A stretch of DNA of 64,000 nucleotides. It comes from Bacteroidota bacterium (GTDB taxonomy: Bacteria > Bacteroidota > Bacteroidia > B-17B0 > Aurantibacillaceae). This document shows positions 54,510 through 62,960 of the stretch, piece after piece (within the stretch, counting starts at the first letter, position 1; every line of letters starts with the position of its first letter). The stretch spans positions 248,001 to 312,000 of the forward strand of contig JAUXZS010000028.1 of the NCBI GenBank assembly GCA_030692515.1. Reading direction: 5' to 3'. Both the position numbers and the translations under genes were made by a program. A model generated the notes under the pieces. That model was not told where the DNA came from. It ran no database searches and worked only from the letters and a program-made list of their open reading frames with translations.

Positions 54510-55848
54510 TATATAGTTTTAATGACGTACCCTTTTTAGTTTCGGATTTAAAATCATATTTAACCTGTAATACATCAATTCGGGAAAAAATATTATATAA
54601 ACCATTCCCCTTTTTAATTTTGTATATATTAAATCCAATTCCATTGTCAGCGATACTAATTTGTACCTTGTCTTTTGTCTTTTTAATATTGAATATTATT
54701 TTCGAACATCCAGAATGTTTAATGCTATTACTTAAAAATTCTTGAATAATTCTATACAAATATATTTGAATTTCCCTACTCCCTTTAATTTCAAAATTAG
54801 GGAAATTATATTCTATATCACAAAATTGATTTAATTTAACAACTAATTCATGACAAGCAAGAATAAACCCTCCATTTTCTAAAGATTTCGGCATTAAATC
54901 AAAACAAATATCACGAATGGATTGAACTGAATTATCTAATAATGTTTTGCAGGTTTCAATTGCTTGCTTGTAAACATCAGTGTTTGTATCCATACAAGAT
55001 ATTGTATTTAAATAAAGTCTTACTGCATTTATTTCCTGCCCTAAAGAATCGTGCATATCATCAGATAATCTACTCCTTTCTTTTTCAATTGTATTAATAA
55101 CAAGCGTCATCTCTTTTAAATCTCTTTCTTTTTTTTCTGTGACATTTTTTGCAATAATTAAAAATTTTTCATGCCCGGTTTTATTATCATTAAAAATAGA
55201 AACTGAACATAAATAATTTGAAGCAACACCAAGCTTATTATATAAAATTGCGTCAAATAATCTCAACTTTTTTTCCTCATCAAAAAACGCTTTATTATTT
55301 GCGTCTGATAATATGAAAACTAAATCCATTATTATTTTTAAATCTTTGCCTATTAAGTTTTCCTTTTTTTCATCTAATTGATTTTCAGTTGCTGAATTTA
55401 CATCAATAATAATTCCCTTTGAGTCAAATACAATTAATAAATCGTCGACGGAGTTAAAAATCGCACTAAAATAATCACTCGAAATAATTGTCTTTTCTAG
55501 TTCTTCTCCTAAAAAATTTACACCAGTTGCAATAGCATCAAGAATGGTATTTTGATTTGAAATAGCTAATTTATTACTGAATTGATGGTTGGCATATTCA
55601 GTAATTACCTCAATAAAATGACTAAGATCATAATTTCCAGCGTTAATTTCAGGTGTATTAATATTCAATTGACTAGAATATTGAACGATATTTTTGATGA
55701 TTTTATTTAAAATTTCATCATGGATATTTATCGAATCAATCGTTTCAGGAAAATGACCGCTTATTAGGCTCTCACTAAATGAATGTAATTGTTTTAAAAC
55801 TTCAATATTTATTTGTGTACGAAGTTGTTTGGATTTATTATTTTTCAT
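54499..55848 (-). CDS. Cytoplasmic HisKA_3 histidine kinase with PAS domain
   Basis: The 449 residues have no transmembrane helices. A helical N-terminal region (about 1-135) precedes a PAS domain (SIFNSVDDLLIVFDSKGIIIDVNSATENQ onwards, to about 235). The HisKA_3 domain has the phosphoacceptor in DDMHDSLGQ (about residue 264), and the HATPase has FLSNSIKHSG and ISIADNGIGFN. It signals to the overlapping LuxR-type regulator. The input is cytoplasmic or comes from partner proteins in the same operon. Confidence 0.93.
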   Translation of the reverse strand: MKNNKSKQLRTQINIEVLKQLHSFSESLISGHFPETIDSINIHDEILNKIIKNIVQYSSQLNINTPEINAGNYDLSHFIEVITEYANHQFSNKLAISNQNTILDAIATGVNFLGEELEKTIISSDYFSAIFNSVDDLLIVFDSKGIIIDVNSATENQLDEKKENLIGKDLKIIMDLVFILSDANNKAFFDEEKKLRLFDAILYNKLGVASNYLCSVSIFNDNKTGHEKFLIIAKNVTEKKERDLKEMTLVINTIEKERSRLSDDMHDSLGQEINAVRLYLNTISCMDTNTDVYKQAIETCKTLLDNSVQSIRDICFDLMPKSLENGGFILACHELVVKLNQFCDIEYNFPNFEIKGSREIQIYLYRIIQEFLSNSIKHSGCSKIIFNIKKTKDKVQISIADNGIGFNIYKIKKGNGLYNIFSRIDVLQVKYDFKSETKKGTSLKLYIDN

Positions 55849-55870
55849 CTAAAAATAATTACATAAGAAA

Positions 55871-56254
55871 TTAAACTGTAGTTAAACTTTTTAACCAAGT
55901 CAAAGCCTCGTTATGTTGAGAAAAGAATTTTGTTGGAATTTTGGGTTTATCTATTTTAAGATAAAGATTAATAAATACAGAAACCGCTATTTTGTCCGAA
56001 ACAAACGCGCCACCTATCAGTCCTTTTAATCCACCATCAAAAGCATTCATATATTCACGGGCCTCTTTATTGGCAGATTTAAGATTGTTAAAATCAATCA
56101 AAATAAGATACTCTTGCCCCTCTGTAAACAACAATCTATCACTTACAATTCTTCTAGCCACAGTGACGTCTAGTACTAAATTTTCTTTGTACGAGCAAAA
56201 TAAAATCCCATCTTTAATTTCATAAATAACATCATTCGTTTCAATTCTTTTCAT
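55871..56254 (-). CDS. STAS-like protein
   Basis: The 127 residues have the alternation of strands and helices of SpoIIAA/STAS-like folds (YLILIDFNNLKSANKEAREYMNAFDGGLKGL). No serine phosphorylation site is certain. It lies 1 bp after the big enzyme gene and 22 bp before the kinase gene, so it is probably a partner in signalling. Confidence 0.65.
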   Translation of the reverse strand: MKRIETNDVIYEIKDGILFCSYKENLVLDVTVARRIVSDRLLFTEGQEYLILIDFNNLKSANKEAREYMNAFDGGLKGLIGGAFVSDKIAVSVFINLYLKIDKPKIPTKFFSQHNEALTWLKSLTTV

Positions 56255-56255
56255 A

Positions 56256-58703
56256 TTACGTCTTTAATAAAGTTATTATTTCCTGATTATAATTTTCATC
56301 AGCCTGAAAATACATCGATTTTTGTATTGGTTTAGCTTTTATTTTTTGTTTTTCAATAGAGGCTTCCATACCCAAATAAACCGAGTTAAAATTTAAATCT
56401 TTGCTGCGTTTGATTATTTGGAACAAAGATTGACGATAGATAAAGTACTTATTATTATACTGATAATCTAAGCCAATAATCATGGGACAATAATTAGACT
56501 TTACGGATTTATAGCAAAAAATAATTGATAACGTAGAATCGTGAATTTCCTTAAAGTTGAATAATTCATTATTAAATCTCAATTCAATAACCTCCCAATT
56601 TTTATTTTGCACCATATTTTCAAAGAGTTTAAATGGCAAAGTAAATGTATTCAAATTATAACTTTTATTTTTCACGTTTAAATACAAATTATACCACTCT
56701 ATAATCTTTTCTTTCGAAACGCTACTATTTTCGCCATAGTAGTTTAATGAAAAACTCTCTTTATTTAATAAAATTTCTTTTTTAAAATAATACCGTCTTT
56801 TATGTGACAATAAAAGCAAAAACTCTTCTTCATTATTCCATGTTATATTTTCAATCACATGTGTATCTGGCATTTCAACTCTTATAAACCCTTCCTTTAA
56901 CAAAAAATCTCTCATTTCAAGATCATTACTATCAAAGTCTCTTAGTTGAATCGCACTAGCATTAGCTTTAATTTTAACCTCATTCATTATCGCAAGCATT
57001 TTTAAAATAGATGTTTGCCAATGCTGACTTTGCCTGTCAATATATAAATGATCCCCCTCTGTAAGTAAGGAGCCCATCATTATTATTTTTGAGGTTAAGT
57101 AGTACTTGTCTTGTTTTCTCATTTCCTCAATTTTTATTGAAACTGAGGCTGGCGAAATCATATCGTCTTTACAGATAAGCTCAGTAAAAAATGTTGCTAA
57201 AATAGGTTTATCATACTCATCCTTAATAATAAGATAATGGTACTTCCAATTGTTTTCAGGTTCGGGATTGTCCTTAAAAGCTTCTTCTAAAAACAGGCAG
57301 CCTTCCCAATCAAAAGAACCGTTATCTCCGAGTAATTCATTCCAAACAGCTTTACTGATGTTTTTTATTGATGTTTCGAGTTGTATATTTAGATTATCAT
57401 TATTCTTTCGGTTTAGCGGATATCTAATAGCGGTTTCATTAAAATCAACATTAAAGTAATTGCTAATATCTTCTATTGATTGCGACTCTTCTTCTAATAC
57501 TTTCGGAAAATGATAACTAAAGGCCTCAATAACATTTTTAATATCTTCTTTGGATTGACCATTTGCAATAGCTAATCTCAATCCAGTGCATTTAACCGGA
57601 ACACCAGGAAAAATACCAATGTTAGTATAAAAACCATCATTTAGTAATTTCTTTACCATATTGTAACCAACTCTAGGTAGCCCAAGTGGCAAATAAAAAA
57701 TTGGAGATTCAGAAGGTGCAAGTAATGGGAGTTTATAATTATTAATTAATTCAAGAGCATATTTAGTTCGTTCATTTAATTTATTTTGAAGTTCATTTAT
57801 ATCTTCGCTTAAATGAATTTTAGCACTTGCTACAATTGCCCCTAAAGTAGATGGTTGCAATGGTCCAGAAAATGTAAAGGAAGTGCCACATGTAAGAATT
57901 TTCCTTTTTAATTCTTCATTGGGTAAAACAAGTAGGCCGCCGCCAGTTGCAAAAGCTTTATTTAGAGATGTGGTTAACACCATTTTTGGATGTAATTTTA
58001 TTTGGCTCAAAACATACCCAGTTCCATTTATGCCCGTCCAACTCATGCCGTGAGCATCATCAGCATAAAGATAAAAATTATCGTATTTATTCAGAAGATT
58101 TTCTAAATCCTTTATAGGTGCAAAATCGCCATACATTGAGTAGGAACCGTCAATAAAATGCCAAATTTTACTGTACTTGTTTCTATTTTCAATTAATAAA
58201 TTTTCGAGTTCAATTAAATTATTATGGCGAATCATTAGAACAGGCACACCTCTTGATTTTGGAAGCTGCACCGCCATTTGCATACTTCCATGAGCTTGAT
58301 GGTCTAAAATAATAAGATCGGTATCTTCTATAAGAATTGGAATAGCCCCAATATGAGCAAGTGTAGTTGATGGTGCAATAATGACAGGTGCATTAAAAAA
58401 CATCTCAGAAAGGAGGCTTTCAGCTGTTTCATATAAACCACAAGATGCAAAAAGTCTTGAGGCGGAAAATTGCGAACCAAAATTGTCAAATGCCTTTTTC
58501 CCAGATTCACATATCCGATTATCCATTTCAAGTCCTAAATAACTACAGGAACCAAAATTAACAACATGCTTACCTCCAATTTTAACCAATCGTCCGTCAA
58601 GAAATGTGTCTTCGATGGTAACTTGGAAAATACCATTTTTAACACCATTGGTCAAACACTCATCTATTGTATTGATATATTTATTGAATTTGTATTTGGA
58701 CAT
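56256..58703 (-). CDS. Alpha-oxoamine synthase / GNAT-like bifunctional enzyme
   Basis: The first 400 or so of 815 residues form a PLP-dependent alpha-oxoamine synthase of the KBL/SPT/BioF/CqsA fold: GSCSYLGLE, FASCGLYETAESLL, ILDHQAHGS, FIDGSYSMYGD, YADDAHG (Asp215/Asp216 and His218) and the Schiff-base Lys249 in TTSLNKAF. The remainder (about 430-815) fits a GNAT-type acyltransferase region. Such fusions are known in Bacteroidota, but the product is not. It condenses an acyl donor with an amino acid; a lipid or signal product is possible. It leads an operon with STAS, kinase and regulator genes. Confidence 0.85.
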   Translation of the reverse strand: MSKYKFNKYINTIDECLTNGVKNGIFQVTIEDTFLDGRLVKIGGKHVVNFGSCSYLGLEMDNRICESGKKAFDNFGSQFSASRLFASCGLYETAESLLSEMFFNAPVIIAPSTTLAHIGAIPILIEDTDLIILDHQAHGSMQMAVQLPKSRGVPVLMIRHNNLIELENLLIENRNKYSKIWHFIDGSYSMYGDFAPIKDLENLLNKYDNFYLYADDAHGMSWTGINGTGYVLSQIKLHPKMVLTTSLNKAFATGGGLLVLPNEELKRKILTCGTSFTFSGPLQPSTLGAIVASAKIHLSEDINELQNKLNERTKYALELINNYKLPLLAPSESPIFYLPLGLPRVGYNMVKKLLNDGFYTNIGIFPGVPVKCTGLRLAIANGQSKEDIKNVIEAFSYHFPKVLEEESQSIEDISNYFNVDFNETAIRYPLNRKNNDNLNIQLETSIKNISKAVWNELLGDNGSFDWEGCLFLEEAFKDNPEPENNWKYHYLIIKDEYDKPILATFFTELICKDDMISPASVSIKIEEMRKQDKYYLTSKIIMMGSLLTEGDHLYIDRQSQHWQTSILKMLAIMNEVKIKANASAIQLRDFDSNDLEMRDFLLKEGFIRVEMPDTHVIENITWNNEEEFLLLLSHKRRYYFKKEILLNKESFSLNYYGENSSVSKEKIIEWYNLYLNVKNKSYNLNTFTLPFKLFENMVQNKNWEVIELRFNNELFNFKEIHDSTLSIIFCYKSVKSNYCPMIIGLDYQYNNKYFIYRQSLFQIIKRSKDLNFNSVYLGMEASIEKQKIKAKPIQKSMYFQADENYNQEIITLLKT

Positions 58704-59027
58704 AATAGGCCTAGTAAAAGCTTTAGTTTAATTATTATTCAAACACAATCAAATCATCAATAAAAATTATATATAAATTTAAAATTCTTTTTTTTAACGT
58801 AATAATACTTACGATAAGTAATGATACTTATTTTTTAATAAATATCATTATTTTAAGGTTATAGCTAGATTAATTTTTTATTTTTTTCGACCAACCTAGT
58901 GTTTTTAACACCCGCAAATATTTTAAAAAACATAGTTATACGTATACAAATAGAGTATTACTACGTATTTCAAGATAATTTAAGATAAGCTAGATTTGGC
59001 GGAGTTTGTTTTTTATCACCAAAAAAT
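58704..59027. other. Divergent upstream region of the AOS operon
   Basis: The 324 bp is AT-rich and without a gene. It holds TACTTA-CGA-TAAGTA (58806-58820) with a further ATACTTA half-site right after, and the palindrome TATACGTATA (58937-58946). Confidence 0.5.
58806..58820. promoter_or_regulatory. Possible operator upstream of the AOS/GNAT operon
   Basis: The near-perfect palindrome TACTTACGATAAGTA lies about 105 bp before the AOS start codon, and a half-site follows at 58824-58830. It is a candidate site for the LuxR-type regulator of the operon; no direct evidence. Confidence 0.35.
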
Positions 59028-59195
59028 ATGGCCTGCCCTGAAAATAAAAAAACAATTAAACTAAGCGAAATAAAACTGAAATTTTTGGAAATGTTTAAAA
59101 TATCAAGGGTCTTTATACTAAGCGAAAAAGAAATTAAAGATATAAGAGAGCAATGCATAATTGCTAAAACCGATAAAAAAATAATTATTAAATAA
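59028..59195 (+). CDS. Small hypothetical protein
   Basis: A 55-residue frame, MACPENKKTIKLSEIKLKF and on, is highly charged (Lys, Glu, Ile) with no signal peptide. It is followed 9 bp later by another small gene in the same direction, which supports translation. No family is recognised. Confidence 0.45.
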   Translation: MACPENKKTIKLSEIKLKFLEMFKISRVFILSEKEIKDIREQCIIAKTDKKIIIK

Positions 59196-59204
59196 AATTT
59201 TAAG

Positions 59205-59411
59205 ATGGTAAGGGACAAAGCAAGAGACAATAAATATTTTAACTGCTCACAAGAAAGCGAAATGAATTATGTATCTGCCTTATATCATCAAAATACAATA
59301 GTAAAAGATTTTTTAAAATATGTTTGCGTAAAAGGCATACTTAAAAATTCACTATATATGGATGTGTACGACTTTATTAAAAAAGAATTGGGGTATGAAT
59401 TACCTAATTAA
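59205..59411 (+). CDS. Small hypothetical protein
   Basis: The 68 residues are soluble and helical (SEMNYVSALYHQNTIVKDFLKYVCVKGILKNS). It lies 9 bp after one small gene and 14 bp before the cysteine-rich gene, so the three are likely co-transcribed. Function unknown. Confidence 0.5.
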   Translation: MVRDKARDNKYFNCSQESEMNYVSALYHQNTIVKDFLKYVCVKGILKNSLYMDVYDFIKKELGYELPN

Positions 59412-59425
59412 TTTAAATGTAAACT

Positions 59426-59671
59426 ATGAAGAAATTAATTTTTATTGCATTAATGGGTGTTTTTGAGATTGTTAACGCTAATGCAATAATGTTTTGTGAA
59501 GGTGGTAAATGCACAGGCTCAAAATATTGCAGCGCCTGCAAAAATTGCTCGCGCTGCAAACATTGTAGTTCTGGCGGTGTTTGTGGCGTTTGCTCACCAA
59601 AGAGTTTTGAAGAAAAGAAAAAAACTGTAAAGAACAAGGTTGAGACTAAAACTCAAACGAAGAAAAAATAA
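59426..59671 (+). CDS. Secreted cysteine-ladder protein
   Basis: The 81 residues begin with a signal peptide (MKKLIFIALMGVFEIVNANA). Nine cysteines follow within 40 residues. Five are spaced as a continuous Cys-x2-Cys ladder (YCSACKNCSRCKHC), framed by FCEGGKC and VCGVC. The C-terminus is Lys/Thr-rich. This spacing could bind several metal ions (zinc, copper, iron-sulfur) or form disulfides after export. No family is recognised. Confidence 0.65.
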   Translation: MKKLIFIALMGVFEIVNANAIMFCEGGKCTGSKYCSACKNCSRCKHCSSGGVCGVCSPKSFEEKKKTVKNKVETKTQTKKK

Positions 59672-59735
59672 AACTAAAAGGGAGTATGCTGAAAATCCGA
59701 TTAAAGAGTAAGCAAAAAAATAAATTCAAAATAAA

Positions 59736-60698
59736 ATGACTTCTAATACAAATTCCTTAGCTGGCGGAAACGACCTTTCTGCTAAAATTGACCAAACCGC
59801 TGCCGATAAACTAATCAATTCGGTTAAATTTCCATTAACTTTAGTATCACTTAGTACACCACCTCCTGGTATACTATTAACGGAAGAAGTTGCAAACGAC
59901 AACGAAATAATTTTAAAAGCAGAACGAGTAAAAGAACTATTAGATGCTTTTGCAAAAGCTAGTCTAACAAATATTCAAAGTACATCAGAAATACCAGACG
60001 ATGAAACTAAATTTAACCTTGAAGCATTAGGCAATATTTCAGAAACTATCGAAAGTGCAAAAGCTTGCTTAAGGGCTATGGAAGCTCCACAAACACCAAC
60101 CACGGCTGGTCAATTATTTTCATTTCCTGACAAAGCTTATTTAGAAGCGATCGTTAATGGCGGTGTAGAAGGTTTATTGGAAACGACAAAAGGGCTTGAA
60201 TTAAAAGCAATTTGTTCAGACCTAAGAGTAATCGCAGACAACATACCAAATTTAGGACTGAATGGAACTAAAGTTAGTATTTCAAATTCAAAAATTACGG
60301 TAAAAGCAACAGGACAACTTTGGGCACGTATTCCTTCATTCCATTGTAGTCGCTGGTGCACCCGCTGGACGATTTCATGGAGATGGGTACGATTGGCATC
60401 TGTTAGTGTTAGTGTTACAGTTGATTTAGATGCATATATAGAAATATTACCTAAAGGTAAAATTCTAAATGCAAGAGCACACATCAACAATCTTAGGTTA
60501 GCATACCCTATTCTTAAAGAGATTCCTCTAGAAAAAATAGCAAACAGTCAATTAGAGGACAAATTAATTCCAATTTTTGATGCGGGTAGTTTTATAGCTT
60601 GTGTTCCAGTAGTCAACTCAAGATTTGGAATTGAAAGTATCAGTATACCTAATGTGGCTGGAAGTATTCAGATTGATATTGCAATTAAACAAGTATAA
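59736..60698 (+). CDS. Unknown soluble protein
   Basis: The 320 residues have no signal peptide. The first half is helical; a Trp/Arg-rich patch (FHCSRWCTRWTISWRWVRL, about 204-222) marks the middle; beta-rich sequence follows (VSVSVTVDLDAYIEILPKGKILNARAHINNLRLAYPI). The pattern of the second half recalls tubular lipid-binding or coat-like proteins, but no family can be named. A hairpin follows 26 bp after the stop. Confidence 0.55.
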   Translation: MTSNTNSLAGGNDLSAKIDQTAADKLINSVKFPLTLVSLSTPPPGILLTEEVANDNEIILKAERVKELLDAFAKASLTNIQSTSEIPDDETKFNLEALGNISETIESAKACLRAMEAPQTPTTAGQLFSFPDKAYLEAIVNGGVEGLLETTKGLELKAICSDLRVIADNIPNLGLNGTKVSISNSKITVKATGQLWARIPSFHCSRWCTRWTISWRWVRLASVSVSVTVDLDAYIEILPKGKILNARAHINNLRLAYPILKEIPLEKIANSQLEDKLIPIFDAGSFIACVPVVNSRFGIESISIPNVAGSIQIDIAIKQV

Positions 60699-60724
60699 AG
60701 TCAGAAACTAAATTTAAACAATGC

Positions 60725-60759
60725 TTGGGTATTAGTTCGTTTTTTGAACTAATATCCAA
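60725..60759 (+). terminator. Hairpin after the 320-residue gene
   Basis: A 14-bp stem (TTGGGTATTAGTTC with GAACTAATATCCAA, one G-T pair) encloses a 7-base T-rich loop. There is no T-run after it, so it may protect the mRNA end rather than terminate. Confidence 0.55.
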
Positions 60760-60768
60760 ACATTAATT

Positions 60769-60939
60769 CCTGACTGGTGGTATAATAAATTAAAAGGAGA
60801 TTTTGAAGAAATTATGCAGAACACAATTGATAGATATAGAGGTGAGGTAAGAACTAAAACCAGCCCATAACACGGATCAGTGGCGCAATTTGTTATTGAT
60901 GTTAAAGCTGCTACAGCTTTGATTAAAAAAAATGAATAA
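60769..60939 (+). pseudogene. Gene fragment with an in-frame stop
   Basis: A frame reads PDWWYNKLKGDFEEIMQNTI, then DRYRGEVRTKTSP, then TAA, then HGSVAQFVIDVKAATALIKKNE and TAA. The match of codon texture before and after the inner stop suggests a broken gene. Only about 57 codons remain. The family is not recognised. Confidence 0.45.
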
Positions 60940-61122
60940 AAAAAACAATACCTTATAGGGAAACACAAATAGCTTAAATAAAAATTGAAAAAATATAATA
61001 ATTAATTAAACTGGCTCTTACCAAAATAAACAGCTTGTTTAACCTAAGGTTAGTATCGGGTATACACTAGTTAACAGCAATAATAACACGACCATTCACG
61101 AACACTAACAAACAGACAATAA

Positions 61123-62676
61123 ATGTATACTGGAAACATATTAGACCCTATTCATGGACTAGTTAAATTATCGGAAATTGAAAAATGGATTCTTTCACAA
61201 AAGCCATTTAATAGACTTAGAAGAGTTAAACAAAATACTTTTCTTTATCTAGTATTCCCGAGTGCAAATCACACAAGATTTGAGCATTCTATTGGCGTAA
61301 TGCATTTAGCACACCAAATTTATCTTCATGCAAACGATAATTATGAAACAGGAGCTTATAAAAAAGAAAAATATAAAGTAAAAGAAACAACTGACTTTGT
61401 TTTTTGCTCAACTTCGGCAGGACTAAAAACAAATGAACCTTTACTAATTCAAGAACTCCGATTAGCTGCCCTACTCCATGACGTTGGCCATGGCCCAATG
61501 TCGCATAAATTTGACCAATACACTATTACAGGAAACGAATTATTAAAAATAATAAAAGACGACTCTGATTTGTTAGTCTATTTAAACAATTTTGAAAATT
61601 TATTGAATGGACATCAAGCCAAAAAAATTGAGCATGAAGTTGTTTCTGCCGTATTCATTATTAAACTTATTGCAGAACTAAAAAGAGTTTCTATAGATTC
61701 TGAAGGAAAATTTAATGACAGGCAAAAGGACATTATCACACAAATAAATCCAGCAAGGATTATTAAAATGATAGAGCCAACCTTTGATGCAATTGAAAAA
61801 ATTGAATTTGACGGAATTGATTATACTAATTTTTTTAGTTCAATAATTTCAAGTTTTCCATTGGATGCCGACAGAATGGATTACTTATATAGAGACAGCT
61901 ATTTTTCTGGCGTAAAGTATGGATTATACGATTTAAGCAGGTTATTAATGTCCTTTATTCCTGTTAATGAGAACAACTCTATTTCATTGACCATAAAGGA
62001 AAGTGGAATTGATTCTGTAATTAGATTTATTCAATCAAGAACACACCTTTACAATCAAGTATATTTCCATAAAACTAACAGAGCTAGTAATTGTATGTTG
62101 GACTTTGCTTGTCGTAATATTGACAAATCGACACCTATAATTGAAGCACAAAACTATAAAGAACTTGAAGAGTTTTATTGGTCAAATTCAGACGAGTTAT
62201 TTATTTGGAATACACTTTCCAAGAAAATTACAACTGAAAAAGAAACAGAAGTATTAAACGAATTACTGACTCGTAAATTATGGAAAAGAGTATATCAAAA
62301 AAAAATCGTTACTACACCAACAGACAAACTTGACATTGCTAGAAAACTAAAAGACATAAAAGATAAAATAACAAAAGCCACATTAGAATTAGAGAATATT
62401 GGAATTGATGTAGCAGTGGACAACTTCCCAAATAAGGTATTCAAGGATTACGAAAAATCTAAAATTAAAATTGCAAGAAAAATTGATAGTGATTATAAAA
62501 TTGAGACAGACTGGAAAACATTTAATAAGGAATTGAAAATTTTGGAATGTGAAGTGTATATGTTCCGCATTTATTTAAGACGACAATTTACAACACCTAA
62601 AATGTTTGTTGACAACAAGAAAAAAGTGCTAGAAATTTTTGCAGAAATAATCAATATACTAGATAAAATTGAATAA
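61123..62676 (+). CDS. HD-domain phosphohydrolase (SAMHD1/dGTPase-like)
   Basis: The 517-residue protein has the HD-superfamily pattern of SAMHD1-like dNTP hydrolases: DPIHGLVKLSEIEKWIL at the start, TRFEHSIGVMHLAH (His55), LLHDVGHGPMSH (His119-Asp120) and LDADRMDYLYRD near 245-255. The second half is helical with long charged stretches and probably forms a regulatory or oligomerising part. It may deplete dNTPs during infection. It precedes a KAP-family NTPase gene. Confidence 0.88.
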   Translation: MYTGNILDPIHGLVKLSEIEKWILSQKPFNRLRRVKQNTFLYLVFPSANHTRFEHSIGVMHLAHQIYLHANDNYETGAYKKEKYKVKETTDFVFCSTSAGLKTNEPLLIQELRLAALLHDVGHGPMSHKFDQYTITGNELLKIIKDDSDLLVYLNNFENLLNGHQAKKIEHEVVSAVFIIKLIAELKRVSIDSEGKFNDRQKDIITQINPARIIKMIEPTFDAIEKIEFDGIDYTNFFSSIISSFPLDADRMDYLYRDSYFSGVKYGLYDLSRLLMSFIPVNENNSISLTIKESGIDSVIRFIQSRTHLYNQVYFHKTNRASNCMLDFACRNIDKSTPIIEAQNYKELEEFYWSNSDELFIWNTLSKKITTEKETEVLNELLTRKLWKRVYQKKIVTTPTDKLDIARKLKDIKDKITKATLELENIGIDVAVDNFPNKVFKDYEKSKIKIARKIDSDYKIETDWKTFNKELKILECEVYMFRIYLRRQFTTPKMFVDNKKKVLEIFAEIINILDKIE

Positions 62677-62680
62677 AATT

Positions 62681-62830
62681 ACAGCTGGTAACAAGGGTTT
62701 GGCAAAAGTGGCGGTTCAGTGCTCCGCAGACACATTTATGGTTAATCAAAGTTTGGTTCTCTGCATCAACATTTGTGGTGAAAATCGCCAACTTCTTGTA
62801 GCTGCAAACCTTTATAAGCAAGCCAACAGC
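62681..62830. repeat. Structured GC-richer element between accessory genes
   Basis: The stretch is visibly richer in G and C than its surroundings. Its ends are imperfect inverted repeats: CAGCTGGTAACAAGGGTTTGGC at 62682-62703 opposite GCCAACTTCTTGTAGCTG at 62787-62804. The inner part can also fold. It resembles a cassette-boundary or attC-like sequence but does not match the classic integron core sites exactly. Small open frames through it are not credible. Confidence 0.45.
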
Positions 62831-62960
62831 CGACACAACAACGAACAAACGGACGACTTTAAACATAAAATGAAACGCTAATTTTGACAAGTGACCAACG
62901 ACATACAGACCATTTGCTCCTTTCCAAATCCACATTTGCAACATTAGAAAATTACTAATT

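Noticed and set aside
59413-59637. Minus-strand frame opposite the cysteine-ladder gene
   Set aside because: It is antisense to a gene with a convincing signal peptide and conserved spacing.
60732-60968. Minus-strand frame after the 320-residue gene
   Set aside because: It covers a hairpin and a plus-strand gene fragment with better codon texture.
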